A stretch of DNA of 64,000 nucleotides, from NCBI GenBank assembly GCA_035544215.1, contig DATKHY010000007.1, positions 744,001 to 808,000 of the forward strand, read 5' to 3'. The notes beneath the pieces are model-generated. The model was not told the origin of the DNA. It made no database searches and was given only the letters and a program-made list of their open reading frames with translations. Origin of the DNA: Candidatus Binatia bacterium. Lineage in GTDB: Bacteria; Vulcanimicrobiota; Vulcanimicrobiia; Vulcanimicrobiales; Vulcanimicrobiaceae. Every line of letters begins with the position of its first letter. The first letter of the stretch is position 1. Made by a program: the position numbers and the translations under genes. Below, in pieces: positions 34,817 through 42,516 of the stretch.

Positions 34817-35491
34817 TTATTTGCGAACTGTTCGCAATTCTCCCGGCGGAGTCGAAGGGGAGGGGTGCGGCGACGGGCTCGGCGTCGGGCAGGTGGCGAT
34901 TGCGGACTTGGCCTTGTCCCGCACCTGACCCGCCCAGTACGCGGACGTGTCGGCCCATGACGGCAGCGTGAGTCCGACTGCGGCCGCGCGCGTTTGAACC
35001 TTTGGAACCACGTCCGCGAAGGAAGCCGGGACGGCTCCCCCGTCGGCGTTGACGACGTTTGCCAGCGCCAACCAGGCGTCGGCAAGCATCATCGTGGGCA
35101 GCGCGGTGGCGGCGGCAGGGCAGGAGGCGTTGAGCTTGGCGGCTACGTCGGACTGGAGCGCGAGCGCCCAGGCCGAGTACGCGGCGATTTGCGCGAGCAG
35201 CGGCGCGCGCTGCAAATCGCTCGCGCACATGCTCTCGAGGACGTCGCGCTCCTCGTTGAGCGTCGAGATCACCTCGACGAGTGCGCCGTAACGCTGCAGC
35301 TGCTTGGCGGATCCACTTCCCGGGCCGTGCCGATCGTAGTCGCGAATGCGCGACGACGCATCATCAATCGTCTGGCCATTGCAGCGGTCCGACGCCAGTA
35401 GGATCGGCGGCCCAGCACGCGCGGGACCCGCGACACCTAGCAGCACGATGGCCGCCAGCAAAAGGTGCACACCATGCCGGGGGTTCCTCAT
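34817..35491 (-). CDS. secreted protein of unknown function
   Basis: A 224-residue protein with a signal peptide (GVHLLLAAIVLLGVAGPARA), a helical body with several cysteines, and a C-terminal Pro-Ser run (PTPSPSPHPSPSTPP) like a cell-wall or surface linker. The ATG giving MRNPRHG was preferred to one 42 nt upstream. It ends 7 nt before the Fur-family start, and its last codons overlap a palindrome that may be the Fur operator. No family recognised. Confidence 0.75.
   Translation of the reverse strand: MRNPRHGVHLLLAAIVLLGVAGPARAGPPILLASDRCNGQTIDDASSRIRDYDRHGPGSGSAKQLQRYGALVEVISTLNEERDVLESMCASDLQRAPLLAQIAAYSAWALALQSDVAAKLNASCPAAATALPTMMLADAWLALANVVNADGGAVPASFADVVPKVQTRAAAVGLTLPSWADTSAYWAGQVRDKAKSAIATCPTPSPSPHPSPSTPPGELRTVRK
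34821..34837. promoter_or_regulatory. 17-bp palindrome, candidate Fur/Zur operator
   Basis: TTGCGAAC-T-GTTCGCAA, perfect 8-bp arms around one base, ending 12 nt before the Fur-family start. Its place suggests autoregulation of the metal-import operon, although it also encodes the last residues of the gene upstream. Confidence 0.5.
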
Positions 35492-35496
35492 TCGCT

Positions 35497-35526
35497 TTGA
35501 CAGGTGCCCATGCGGGCACGTACAAT
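35497..35526 (+). promoter_or_regulatory. sigma70-type promoter of the tRNA-Ala gene
   Basis: TTGACA (35,497-35,502) and TACAAT (35,521-35,526) separated by 18 nt, with the tRNA starting 30 nt after the -10 box. This is the closest match to consensus that I see in the window. Confidence 0.75.
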
Positions 35527-35555
35527 CCTCCACGGTCGCCGAATCGGCGCCTCGT

Positions 35556-35631
35556 GGGGATGTAGCTCAGCTGGTAGAGCACTTGCTTCGCATGTAAGGG
35601 GTCGGGGGTTCGAGTCCCCCCATCTCCACCA
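35556..35631 (+). tRNA. tRNA-Ala(CGC)
   Basis: A full cloverleaf of 76 nt with encoded CCA. The acceptor stem GGGGATG pairs with CATCTCC and includes the G3-U70 pair that alanyl-tRNA synthetase reads. The anticodon stem CTTGC/GTAAG encloses loop TTCGCAT, anticodon CGC at 35,589-35,591. The T arm is GGGGG-TTCGAGT-CCCCC. The 45 nt from the first base of the anticodon loop to CCA recur in whole or part at least six times in the next 28 kb, which marks this gene as the attachment site for integrating elements. Confidence 0.95.
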
Positions 35632-35634
35632 ATG

Positions 35635-35669
35635 AAGACGCCCGCTTCCTTTAGGGTTTCGGCGTTTTT
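35635..35669 (+). terminator. terminator after tRNA-Ala
   Basis: AAGACGCC pairs with GGCGTTTT (one G-U) around an 18-nt loop and runs into a T tract. Closely similar hairpins follow the tRNA fragments at 40,901, 43,590 and 46,894. Confidence 0.7.
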
Positions 35670-35981
35670 GTTTTCGCGCAAGACGAGGCAAAGCGCGGCG
35701 CTTGCGGAAGTCGATCTCGCGTAACCGCGTTCCGGGAGCCTTCGATTCTCGCATCTTCACCAGCGAAGATGCTTGATTGTGTAAGGAATTTCTGGCATTT
35801 TTGCGCGGTATTTTGAAGCTGTTCGCCGCACCGACCCCAATCGTACGACAATTGGGTTCGAGCGCCGCGAAGATCCGGTCGGCGGGTTGGGCGCCCCGCC
35901 TGGCCGTATGGTCGAACGGGGTGGCCGTAACGATCGAACATCATACGGGTGTCCGAAAATCCAAATTCTCGTTTACAGGGA
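35670..35981. other. gene-free stretch with a decayed tRNA 3' end
   Basis: No credible gene. At about 35,735-35,762 a sequence with a T-loop (TTCGATTC) and a CATCTTCACCA end resembles a worn copy of the tRNA-Ala 3' end, followed by another region like the tRNA terminator. A CGTACGACAATT motif at 35,843-35,854 recalls the 11-bp repeats beside later attachment copies. Confidence 0.4.
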
Positions 35982-36653
35982 CTAAAATGCCGGACGCAGG
36001 GAGCGCGACGATGACCCCCTCGGATGCCGCAGCGGCATTCTTAGTGATTCGATGTGGTCTAACATCGCGTCGATGGCGGACTCCAGCGGTTTCGTGGTTC
36101 GCCGGATCTGCGTCAGCAGCAGTCCCCCTTGGACGGCGGCTAGCAGCGCGGTGGCGAGCCGGTCTGGATCGGCACCTTTGCGCAGTTCGCCCCGCGCGTG
36201 CATCGCACGCAAACCGCTTCTGATTCCGTCTTCCCAACGCGCGAACGCCCTGTTGAGGTCCATCCGGAATTCGGGCGCTATTTCCGCAATTTCACTTGAA
36301 AGGGATCCGAGCGGACAACCTCCTTCGCACCGCAGTCCTCGTTGAATTCGTACGAGGAGATCGCGCCACCGACGCAAGGCCTGCATGCTATCGGGCTTCT
36401 CGAGAAATTCGTCCTGCGCGCCCAATACTGCATCGGTCTGGTAGGCGATTACGGCGCGTACGAGCGCCATTTTGTCTTCGAAATAATGGTAGAGCTGCGA
36501 TGAGCTCACCCCGGCCGCGTTGCGGACCTCCTCGGTCGTCGTGCCGGCGACGCCTCGCTCCGCAATGAGCTCCGCCGCCACGGCGATGATGCGGTCTCGC
36601 GTGGCGACCCCCTTGCGCGTCAATTCCCGACCGTTGCCCGACCTAACACTCAT
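35982..36653 (-). CDS. TetR/AcrR-family transcriptional regulator
   Basis: A 223-residue repressor. The N-terminal helix-turn-helix is in RDRIIAVAAELIAERGVAGT and TEEVRNAAGVSSSQLYHYF; the ligand domain follows with a TetR_C-like FLEKPDSMQALRRWRD and a CEGGCPLG segment near residue 112. It is divergent from an SDR gene with a paired palindromic operator between them, so it probably represses that gene and the cupin and DoxX genes behind it. Its ligand is unknown. Confidence 0.9.
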   Translation of the reverse strand: MSVRSGNGRELTRKGVATRDRIIAVAAELIAERGVAGTTTEEVRNAAGVSSSQLYHYFEDKMALVRAVIAYQTDAVLGAQDEFLEKPDSMQALRRWRDLLVRIQRGLRCEGGCPLGSLSSEIAEIAPEFRMDLNRAFARWEDGIRSGLRAMHARGELRKGADPDRLATALLAAVQGGLLLTQIRRTTKPLESAIDAMLDHIESLRMPLRHPRGSSSRSLRPAF

Positions 36654-36673
36654 AGTGGCCAGCATACCACGTT

Positions 36674-36725
36674 TTGGAGTTGATAATCCAATTTGGCGGA
36701 GTTAGGATTGGATTAAACACTCCAA
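36674..36725. promoter_or_regulatory. double TetR operator between divergent genes
   Basis: Two copies of TTGGA-N8-TCCAA (36,674-36,691 and 36,708-36,725) lie 34 bp apart centre to centre, and the whole 52 bp is itself a dyad: TTGGAGT and TAATCCAAT on the left are mirrored exactly on the right. It fills the gap between the TetR start and the SDR ribosome site. Confidence 0.75.
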
Positions 36726-36745
36726 TCTAGCAGGAAAAAAAGAGA

Positions 36746-37501
36746 ATGGATACGACCTATCGAGACTTCGTTGGCAAAACCGCCCTCGTCACTGGGGCGA
36801 CCAGCGGCATCGGGAAGGCGACTGCGGTGGAATTGGCTCGTCGTGGAGCCCGCGTACTGGTCTCCGGGCGTGACGTAGCGCGCGGTGAAGCGGTCGTTTC
36901 CGCAATCAGGGCCGGCAGCGGGAAAGCTGACTTTCTGAAGGCTGACCTGGACGATCCCGAATCGACGCTAAACCTGGCGCGACGCGCCCTGGATATTGCC
37001 GGACACGTCGATATCCTCGTGAATAATGCCGGCGTTTTCCCGTTCGGGCCCACGGCCGAAACGAGCCTCGACACGTTTCACGATGTCTATGCGACTAATG
37101 TGAGGGCGCCGTTCATCCTCGTCGCCGAGTTGGCGCCTAGAATGGCGCAACGGGGTAAGGGTGCGATTGTCAACGTTAGCAGTATGGCCGGCGACTTCGG
37201 CATGGCCGGGATGGCGCTCTACGGCTCGACCAAGGCGGCGATCAACTTACTCACAAAAGCGTGGGCTGCCGAATTTGGCCCGAAGGGTGTACGCGTGAAC
37301 GCCGTGAGTCCGGGGCCAACGCGCACCGACGGAACGGCCGCCATGGGGGACGGCCTCTCGCAACTTGCCGCCATGGCGCCGGCGGGCCATCCGGCGACAC
37401 CCGAAGAGATCGCCGACGCAATCGTCTATCTCGCTTCCGACGGCGCAAGCTTCGTACATGGCGCCGTTCTGCCGGTAGACGGCGGCCGAACCGCCGTGTA
37501 A
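36746..37501 (+). CDS. SDR family oxidoreductase
   Basis: A 251-residue short-chain dehydrogenase with TGATSGIGKATAVELARRGA, the NNAGVFPFG motif, Ser in VNVSSMAG, the active-site YGSTK and the C-terminal VLPVDGGRTAV. The NADP-type arginine pattern (SGRD) follows strand 2. The ATG has an AGGAAAA ribosome site. It sits under the paired TetR operator and leads a plus-strand unit with a cupin and a DoxX protein. Substrate unknown; such sets are common in responses to reactive carbonyls or drugs. Confidence 0.93.
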   Translation: MDTTYRDFVGKTALVTGATSGIGKATAVELARRGARVLVSGRDVARGEAVVSAIRAGSGKADFLKADLDDPESTLNLARRALDIAGHVDILVNNAGVFPFGPTAETSLDTFHDVYATNVRAPFILVAELAPRMAQRGKGAIVNVSSMAGDFGMAGMALYGSTKAAINLLTKAWAAEFGPKGVRVNAVSPGPTRTDGTAAMGDGLSQLAAMAPAGHPATPEEIADAIVYLASDGASFVHGAVLPVDGGRTAV

Positions 37502-37580
37502 GAGCAAAGTTGCAGCAGATGGACGCGAGACCCTAATACGCGAGCGGTTTATCCGCGAGATTCTAAACAGGAGGCTTCTT

Positions 37581-38051
37581 ATGAATATCAGAGCATTGAC
37601 GACGATGACAACGCAATCTTTCGCGCAAGATCTAGGCACGGGCGCGACTCCGGCGGCTAGCGCACAGGGCGGAGCGACCCAAGGTACCTTTACAACGAGC
37701 GACGCTATTCGGTGGAAGCCCGTCGATCCCAAGAACCACCCTGGACTGATGATGTTCGTGGTGTGGGGGAATCCAAATGAGGGCGCCTCGTTGATCCTGC
37801 AAAAGTATCCCGCGGGCATGGACTCGGGCTGGCACTGGCACACCGCGGCGTATGACGGCATCGTGATCAAGGGCAAATTCACGCATACTTTCGAGGGAGC
37901 AGCACCGCAGACAGGCGGGCCGGGAGCCGCGTGGTCGCAACCTGCGAGACAGATCCATCATGACAAGTGCGAAGAGGGCGGCGACTGCATCATCGCCGTG
38001 TACTTCCACGACAAGCTCGACTTCAACCCGGTGCCTATGAAGGCGCAATAA
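37581..38051 (+). CDS. cupin-domain protein (DUF4437-like)
   Basis: A 156-residue single-domain cupin. The metal motif is visible as DSGWHWHTAAYDGIVIKGKF, and the second motif ends HHDKCEEGGDCIIAVYFHDK. A strong ribosome site (AGGAGG) precedes the ATG. The N-terminus (MNIRALTTMTTQSFAQD) is too short and polar to be a sure signal peptide. It lies 79 nt after the SDR gene and 40 nt before the DoxX gene, probably in the TetR-controlled unit. Confidence 0.85.
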   Translation: MNIRALTTMTTQSFAQDLGTGATPAASAQGGATQGTFTTSDAIRWKPVDPKNHPGLMMFVVWGNPNEGASLILQKYPAGMDSGWHWHTAAYDGIVIKGKFTHTFEGAAPQTGGPGAAWSQPARQIHHDKCEEGGDCIIAVYFHDKLDFNPVPMKAQ

Positions 38052-38091
38052 AGAACGGATACGCCAGTAACCCAGTGTACGAGGAGGACTT

Positions 38092-38424
38092 ATGATTATC
38101 AACTTGCTTGCGACTTGGATTCCAGCGCTATTGATCGCGTTTTTGGGCGTACTGAAGCTCACCGGCAATCCGAGGGTTGCCCAGGAGATGTCGAACGTCG
38201 GAGTCGGACGTTATCTTCGACTGCTCGGTGTTATGGAAATTGCATTCGCGGCGATGTTTGTCGTGCCAGCCACGATGAAACTCGGGTTTATTCTCGCGTC
38301 CTGCTACTTCGCTGGTGCGATCGCGACCGAGCTGTCGCACAATGTTTTGAAAGTCAATCCTTTTGTCCCGATCGTACTGCTCTGGATCGGCGCTTTCATT
38401 CGGGACCCTCGGATTTTCTTCTGA
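38092..38424 (+). CDS. DoxX-like membrane protein
   Basis: A 110-residue protein with four hydrophobic helices, starting MIINLLATWIPALLIAFLGV and containing GVMEIAFAAMFVVPATMKLG and an ELSHNVLKV segment, as in DoxX/DUF4281-type four-helix proteins. Its start has a GAGGAGG ribosome site. It ends the plus-strand cargo unit SDR-cupin-DoxX. Relatives are linked to redox or membrane stress, but function is not settled. Confidence 0.85.
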   Translation: MIINLLATWIPALLIAFLGVLKLTGNPRVAQEMSNVGVGRYLRLLGVMEIAFAAMFVVPATMKLGFILASCYFAGAIATELSHNVLKVNPFVPIVLLWIGAFIRDPRIFF

Positions 38425-38745
38425 TACGCCGTTGAGCGCCGCCCTGCGCAGTAATTCGCCACGGTCACGGACATTGGGAGTGCGCCCTGGATGGCACTCG
38501 TTCCGATTCACGAAGGACAATATCGACCAGTTCAGCTTTTAAGTCGGGAACGGTGAGAACGGATTTCAGCGAACCTACCTGTGACGTAATAGGCGCGACG
38601 ATAATGCTTGGAATCGCTGGTTTACTAGCGCCAACGGGAATCGAACCCGTTATTGAGACTGAAGATTGATGCAATCTATACGGGAATTCGGCCGAGTTCG
38701 GGCCTTTTCCTATTTTACCGCTTTCATTCGGCTGATGCGTGTCGC
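38425..38745. other. gene-free stretch with a tRNA-end-like remnant
   Basis: No credible gene. On the minus strand at 38,625-38,651, AACGGG-TTCGATT-CCCGTT followed by GGCGCTAGT has the form of a T arm and acceptor 3' strand of a tRNA different from tRNA-Ala. The anticodon part cannot be folded, so at most it is a fragment, perhaps another attachment scar. Confidence 0.35.
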
Positions 38746-40230
38746 TTACGGCTGCGGTACGATCGCGGGTGGACCAACGAAGGTTGCCGGTGACTTGAGG
38801 CCCTCGGAGACGGCCGGAGTCGGCGCGTAATTGCGCAAAATGAGGTAGAAGGGGCCTTCCGGCGCGGGAAGCCAATTCGACGCCTTATCGGGGCCGGGAT
38901 TGTCGTGCTGTACATAGAGCGTGAACGAGCCGTCGCGGTTCTTCTTGAGGTCGTCGCTGCTGCCAAGCGAATAGCGCTCGATAGGGTTCGCACTGGTATA
39001 GCCCGAGTCCGCATCGTACATCGATACCGACCAGAACCCCGGTGGGATCGATTTGAGGTACGACATGTCGCCTGCGAAGTTCAACGTGTACTTCTTCGCT
39101 CCCGAGAGCGGGTGGCCGTTACTATCCGCAACACCGCTGTAGTACACCGCTTCGTCGACGGTGTTCGCCGTTAGGCCGAACTGGGCGATAATCGCCCGCG
39201 CCACGTAATCGGCCCCGGCGTTGCCCACTTTGGGGTTCGGAAGTACCCAACCGTTCTTCGTCCCGGCGATGGCGCCCACGCTCCCCATCAGCCCCGCGAT
39301 TTCGCTCGCAGCCTTCTTCATCGGCTGCAGCACGAGGGGATTTGCGCGCTCCGTCGTCCAGGGCTTGCCCAGCTCTAACCCGAGATACGCGTAGCGCGGA
39401 AGCACGGCCTCGATCTGGGCCTGCGGTGGCGGGTTCTCGTTCATCGCGGCCGAGCACAGCGCCCAAAACTGCAACGGATCTTTGAACTGCATCTTACTCG
39501 ACGCAACCGTCGGGTCGAGCTCCGGTACCGCGTAGTTGTACGAGGCCGACTCGGACTGCGTGCGGCCCGCGTACTCGGCGAGGCTCGTTATCGTGATCCG
39601 GTCCAGCACGCTCTTCGCCGCGGCTAGGTCTGCGCGGTCCTTGACGAAGACGCGTGGCTGCAGCTCGATCCATCGCGTCGGTGCATCGATGCGGCTCACT
39701 CCTGCCGGAAGCGAGCCCTGCCAGCCCGGCCCGACAAGGGCGAAGGTTCCCCCGCCATAGCCCGTGGCGCGTCCTCCGGCGTACGCAAAGTCGTTGGTCC
39801 ACATGTCGACCATCTCGACCATGTAGTATCGCCCGCCAGAGTTCGGTACCCTCAGGATCGCTGGTTCACGGCCTAAGTCGACGAAACCGAACCCGTACAA
39901 CACATTCACATTGGGAGAAACGTACCCGGTCTGCCGCGCTACTGCCGGCGTCGCGATGTCGGCGAAACGCCAGATTTCACCGGGCTTCGACTCTGCGTTC
40001 GGCGCGAATGCGATGGAATAGCGCAAGTTATACATGGCGACGATCGGTAAGCAGTACGTTGCCGCCTCTATCGAGAGCGCGCCGGCCCAAGACGCGACCG
40101 CTTCAGATTGCGCGGACGACAGCCCGGTGTGGTCGTCTGCCGCTGCGCTCAGCCTCGTGCAGACGACGGTGATGAGGAACGCGATCGCGCACGCGAAGCG
40201 GTTCTTAGCGCAGCTTTTTTTGCACGTCAT
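38746..40230 (-). CDS. DUF1254/DUF1214 domain protein
   Basis: A 494-residue exported protein with a signal peptide (FACAIAFLITVVCTRLSAAA). The DUF1254 half covers about residues 70-200 (LYGFGFVDLGREPAILRVPN, YYMVEMVDMWTNDF, FALVGPGWQG), and the DUF1214 half the C-terminus (YTLNFAGDMSYLKSIPPGFW, SMYDADSGYT, FTLYVQHDNPG, NWLPAPEGPFYLILRNYAP). These paired domains are common in soil bacteria; function unknown. It stands alone on the minus strand of the first cargo segment. Confidence 0.92.
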   Translation of the reverse strand: MTCKKSCAKNRFACAIAFLITVVCTRLSAAADDHTGLSSAQSEAVASWAGALSIEAATYCLPIVAMYNLRYSIAFAPNAESKPGEIWRFADIATPAVARQTGYVSPNVNVLYGFGFVDLGREPAILRVPNSGGRYYMVEMVDMWTNDFAYAGGRATGYGGGTFALVGPGWQGSLPAGVSRIDAPTRWIELQPRVFVKDRADLAAAKSVLDRITITSLAEYAGRTQSESASYNYAVPELDPTVASSKMQFKDPLQFWALCSAAMNENPPPQAQIEAVLPRYAYLGLELGKPWTTERANPLVLQPMKKAASEIAGLMGSVGAIAGTKNGWVLPNPKVGNAGADYVARAIIAQFGLTANTVDEAVYYSGVADSNGHPLSGAKKYTLNFAGDMSYLKSIPPGFWSVSMYDADSGYTSANPIERYSLGSSDDLKKNRDGSFTLYVQHDNPGPDKASNWLPAPEGPFYLILRNYAPTPAVSEGLKSPATFVGPPAIVPQP

Positions 40231-40516
40231 TCTATCTCACCTGAGGGGCCGTCGGTTGGAACGTCACATAGTCGATGCCTAGGGAGCCCAGGAAAGGAGA
40301 CGGGAGCATAAGCTTGCATACTCTCCCGGCGACAGCTTCTCCCGGCGCTCCGGGACGTTGGCGCGCGGCCCCCGATTCGAGACGCTGCAGGTTCGTTTCC
40401 CCCGGGATTTACTTTAAAACGTGAAATGCATCCGTTCGACCCCAGGTAGGGTGAAATACGTTCAAATCGCGAGACAACGCCTTCTTAGTCCCTTCGAATC
40501 CCGGCGAGTTTTGAGA
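40231..40516. other. gene-free stretch upstream of the DUF1254 gene
   Basis: Holds the likely promoter region of the DUF1254 gene and low-complexity sequence. I see no gene. It leads into the inverted-repeat element at 40,517. Confidence 0.4.
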
Positions 40517-40679
40517 AATCCGTTAGATTCTGGGTCCGGCGTCAAGAGCGCTGTGACGTCGCCCACACCCGATGTCGGGATCAAAGGGCCGCTCGGACTT
40601 GAGGACACCGTAAGCCAAAACCAGGAGGCAGCGCATCACTGCAGCGACGATTGACGCCGGACACAGAATCTAACGGATT
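40517..40679. repeat. 163-bp element with 29-bp terminal inverted repeats (MITE-like)
   Basis: The left end starts AATCCGTTAGATTCTGGGTC and continues to GTCAA at 40,545. The right end at 40,651-40,679 is its reverse complement with one mismatch in 29. No gene fits inside and no clear target-site duplication is seen. It may be a miniature transposable element or a large hairpin. Confidence 0.65.
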
Positions 40680-40750
40680 CCGAGGTCATGGCTAGCGCCG
40701 AGCGTGTCCAAACACGCCAAGACCCCGTGCGCATGCCAATCGGACGCGCC

Positions 40751-40809
40751 TGACGACCATTTGACGACCATTCTCGCGGAAAAGCGTGGAAATTCGCGGA
40801 AACTTCTGG
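40751..40809 (+). repeat. left arm of attachment copy B: 11-bp iterons plus GGAAA motif
   Basis: Two head-to-tail TGACGACCATT units (40,751-40,772) are followed by GGAAATTCGCGGAAACTTCT at 40,788. The latter 22-bp motif recurs with 20 matches at 61,275, again about 112 nt before a tRNA fragment. Confidence 0.6.
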
Positions 40810-40898
40810 AAACCCGGAATGCCGACAAACCTTGATGGTTATGAGACTTTGCGCCTTTTGCGGCCCTTTTTCGTGGAAGCGTCTTTTGCCCCAGAATC

Positions 40899-41097
40899 AC
40901 TTCGCATGTAAGGGGTCGGGGGTTCGAGTCCCCCCATCTCCACCAACCAAAACGCCTTACTCTGTAAGGGATTTTGGCGTTTTTGTTTCCGCGCAAGACA
41001 AATCAGGGCGCGCATACGGAACTTAGTCTTGCAGTGGCGCGTTCCAGCGGCCGAGGCTACGGATCAATCTGACTCCTTGCACGATGTGTAAGGGGTC
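40899..41097 (+). repeat. 199-bp direct repeat, copy 1
   Basis: From the tRNA fragment through the terminator to a second, weaker tRNA-like segment (TTGCACGATGTGTAAGG), this stretch matches 43,588-43,785 with one deleted base and one substitution. The two copies bound a 2.7-kb unit. Confidence 0.85.
40901..40945 (+). repeat. attachment copy B: tRNA-Ala 3' half, 45 nt exact
   Basis: Identical over 45 nt to tRNA-Ala from the anticodon loop (TTCGCATG) to CCA, while the bases to its left do not match the tRNA 5' half. It is followed by a perfect 8-bp AAAACGCC/GGCGTTTT terminator hairpin (40,949-40,983). Confidence 0.9.
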
Positions 41098-41261
41098 AGG
41101 TCCGAGTCTCTCCCATCTCCCCCGGGTTACGGCCGCGAATCGGCGAAGCCGGAGGCGCGGTGACGGGAGCCTGCGGTCGGCGCCATTAGTTAGCCAAACT
41201 AACGGTCCCGCCGTAACTAGCCCGATGCTTGTAGCGCCCTCGTGGGCTTGCTACCGCCTGA

Positions 41262-41500
41262 CTATTCCCAGTACATGGCCGTGGTGCTGTTGTAGTTCGG
41301 CCCGATGAGTATGTTGCCGGCAATCCAGAACTGGTAGGCGTAAAACGATCGTTTTAGGTTCAACTGGCCGCCGCTACTACGTGGGGGCTTGTAAATGTAG
41401 ATGATGCCGGTGCCCTTATCGCCAACGACGATGTGCTTTCCGTCCCATGCAACGCCGATCGGCTCACGTCGTACGCCTTGACCGTCCGTCTACTCTTCGC
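41262..41500 (-). pseudogene. C-terminal fragment of a secreted beta-propeller-like protein
   Basis: An open frame of about 80 codons ending in TAG reads REPIGVAWDGKHIVVGDKG, then GIIYIYKPP and a NSTTAMYWE end, with the pattern of a propeller or NHL-like surface protein. It has no start of its own, and its 5' side runs straight into the stop of the gene at 41,501. I take it as the remains of a larger gene cut off by an insertion. Confidence 0.55.
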
Positions 41501-42037
41501 CTATTTTGGCAAAACCTTACGGACCGTGCGTCCAAAGTTACTGTAATCGACTGTGCCCTCAGGGGTTACGAGACGATATGGGTAACCGTCGTTGCCGACG
41601 TAAAGTTCGAGCGTGCCGTGCGGCGTGGCGATTCGGTACATCTTTGCCGGCTTTCCGCTGGGAAGCGGCTTCCAACCGACGAGCGTGATCGCATCCGTGG
41701 CAAGCGCGCCATACGCCGGAGGAACGATATAGAGAATGCTCATCGTACCCGTGTAGCGTGTTTCTACGAACCCGTGTCCGTCATTATAATTGATGTATTG
41801 CTTACCGCCCGTAATGAGCGTGCTTGGACCGCCCTCCACTTTGCCGTAGGCGTAGCCTGGGGGCTCAACCAACCCGCTCTCCTTGCCCATTTTGTTCACA
41901 GAGACAAAATCCCATGAACCAGCAGCATTGGCTTTCTTGATGGCGGCGAGAACATCGTCCTTGGGGCTCGCGCTGACCGCTGCGGCAAATGCAGCGAAGA
42001 CTACGACAGTGGCAGCAAGTGTCGCAAGAATCCGCAT
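41501..42037 (-). CDS. secreted protein of unknown function
   Basis: A 178-residue protein with a signal peptide (ILATLAATVVVFAAFAAAVSA). The mature part has alternating strands (TYTGTMSILYIV-like, KMYRIATPHGTLELYVGNDG, YPYRLVTPEGTVDYSNFG), reminiscent of LolA-type lipoprotein carriers, but I cannot assign it. A GAGGTG ribosome site precedes the ATG. It is cargo of the 2.7-kb unit between attachment copies B and C. Confidence 0.7.
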   Translation of the reverse strand: MRILATLAATVVVFAAFAAAVSASPKDDVLAAIKKANAAGSWDFVSVNKMGKESGLVEPPGYAYGKVEGGPSTLITGGKQYINYNDGHGFVETRYTGTMSILYIVPPAYGALATDAITLVGWKPLPSGKPAKMYRIATPHGTLELYVGNDGYPYRLVTPEGTVDYSNFGRTVRKVLPK

Positions 42038-42262
42038 GGGGACACCTCACTTTTCCAGCGAAACTTCCCACTTATCGCGGCAAGCGCATCGATCCTTCGA
42101 TGCTGCGTGAAACGCCGCGGTCGGGGCAACGAGCGCTTTGTTGGGCCGCGCCTCGACCGCGAAGGGACGGCCATCATCTACAGCGTTACTAAGCCCTATT
42201 TATTGGGGCACTCAGGAGCAATCGACAATCGGGGGTCGTGTCCTATTTCCGCGAGGCTCTGA

Positions 42263-42409
42263 GTACCTAGCCCCGCATGGACCTACGCCTGCGGCATCGA
42301 CCGGAGCCAGCCCTACAGCGACGAGGCACCGCCGATCGGCAGCGTGGCCGCGGAGCGGTTGGCGGAGGTGGCTTTCGAGACCGCGGCGTGGGTGCTACGA
42401 TGGAACTGA
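42263..42409 (+). pseudogene. C-terminal gene fragment
   Basis: A GC-rich run of about 48 codons between two stops reads WTYACGIDRSQPYSDEAPP, then ERLAEVAFETAAWVLRWN and TGA. It looks protein-like, unlike its surroundings, but has no start and I cannot name the family. Confidence 0.35.
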
Positions 42410-42516
42410 TTGCGAACTCATAAAAGTCGATCAAAGCCGCAAGAAAAGGATTCCAGCGGCTGGCGCATCGCCAAATTGGAATGGAAGTAGTCACTTCTTC
42501 CGCGACAAAGGACACC

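Noticed and set aside
35364-35760. Minus-strand frames reading GGTRTPDPL and WRWGDSNPRPLTCE across the tRNA; similar frames at 40,670, 43,452, 46,783, 61,201 and 61,325
   Set aside because: These are antisense readings of the tRNA-Ala 3' half, a well-known source of false hypothetical proteins. Their repetition follows the attachment copies.
38625-38651. Possible complete tRNA on the minus strand
   Set aside because: Only T arm and acceptor 3' strand can be drawn; the presumed anticodon arm closes with a 3-nt loop.
38465-38875. 136-codon minus-strand frame containing SITGSIPVGASKPAIPSIIV
   Set aside because: The SIPVGAS part is the antisense-type reading typical of tRNA ends, and the rest has no ribosome site or family. 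MazF-like resemblance of one segment (IVAPITS) was too short to support.
41079-41120. Second tRNA-like segments after copies B, C and D as possible tRNA-Ile (loop ACGATGT)
   Set aside because: No acceptor pairing, no D arm and no U33. They are relics, not tRNA genes.
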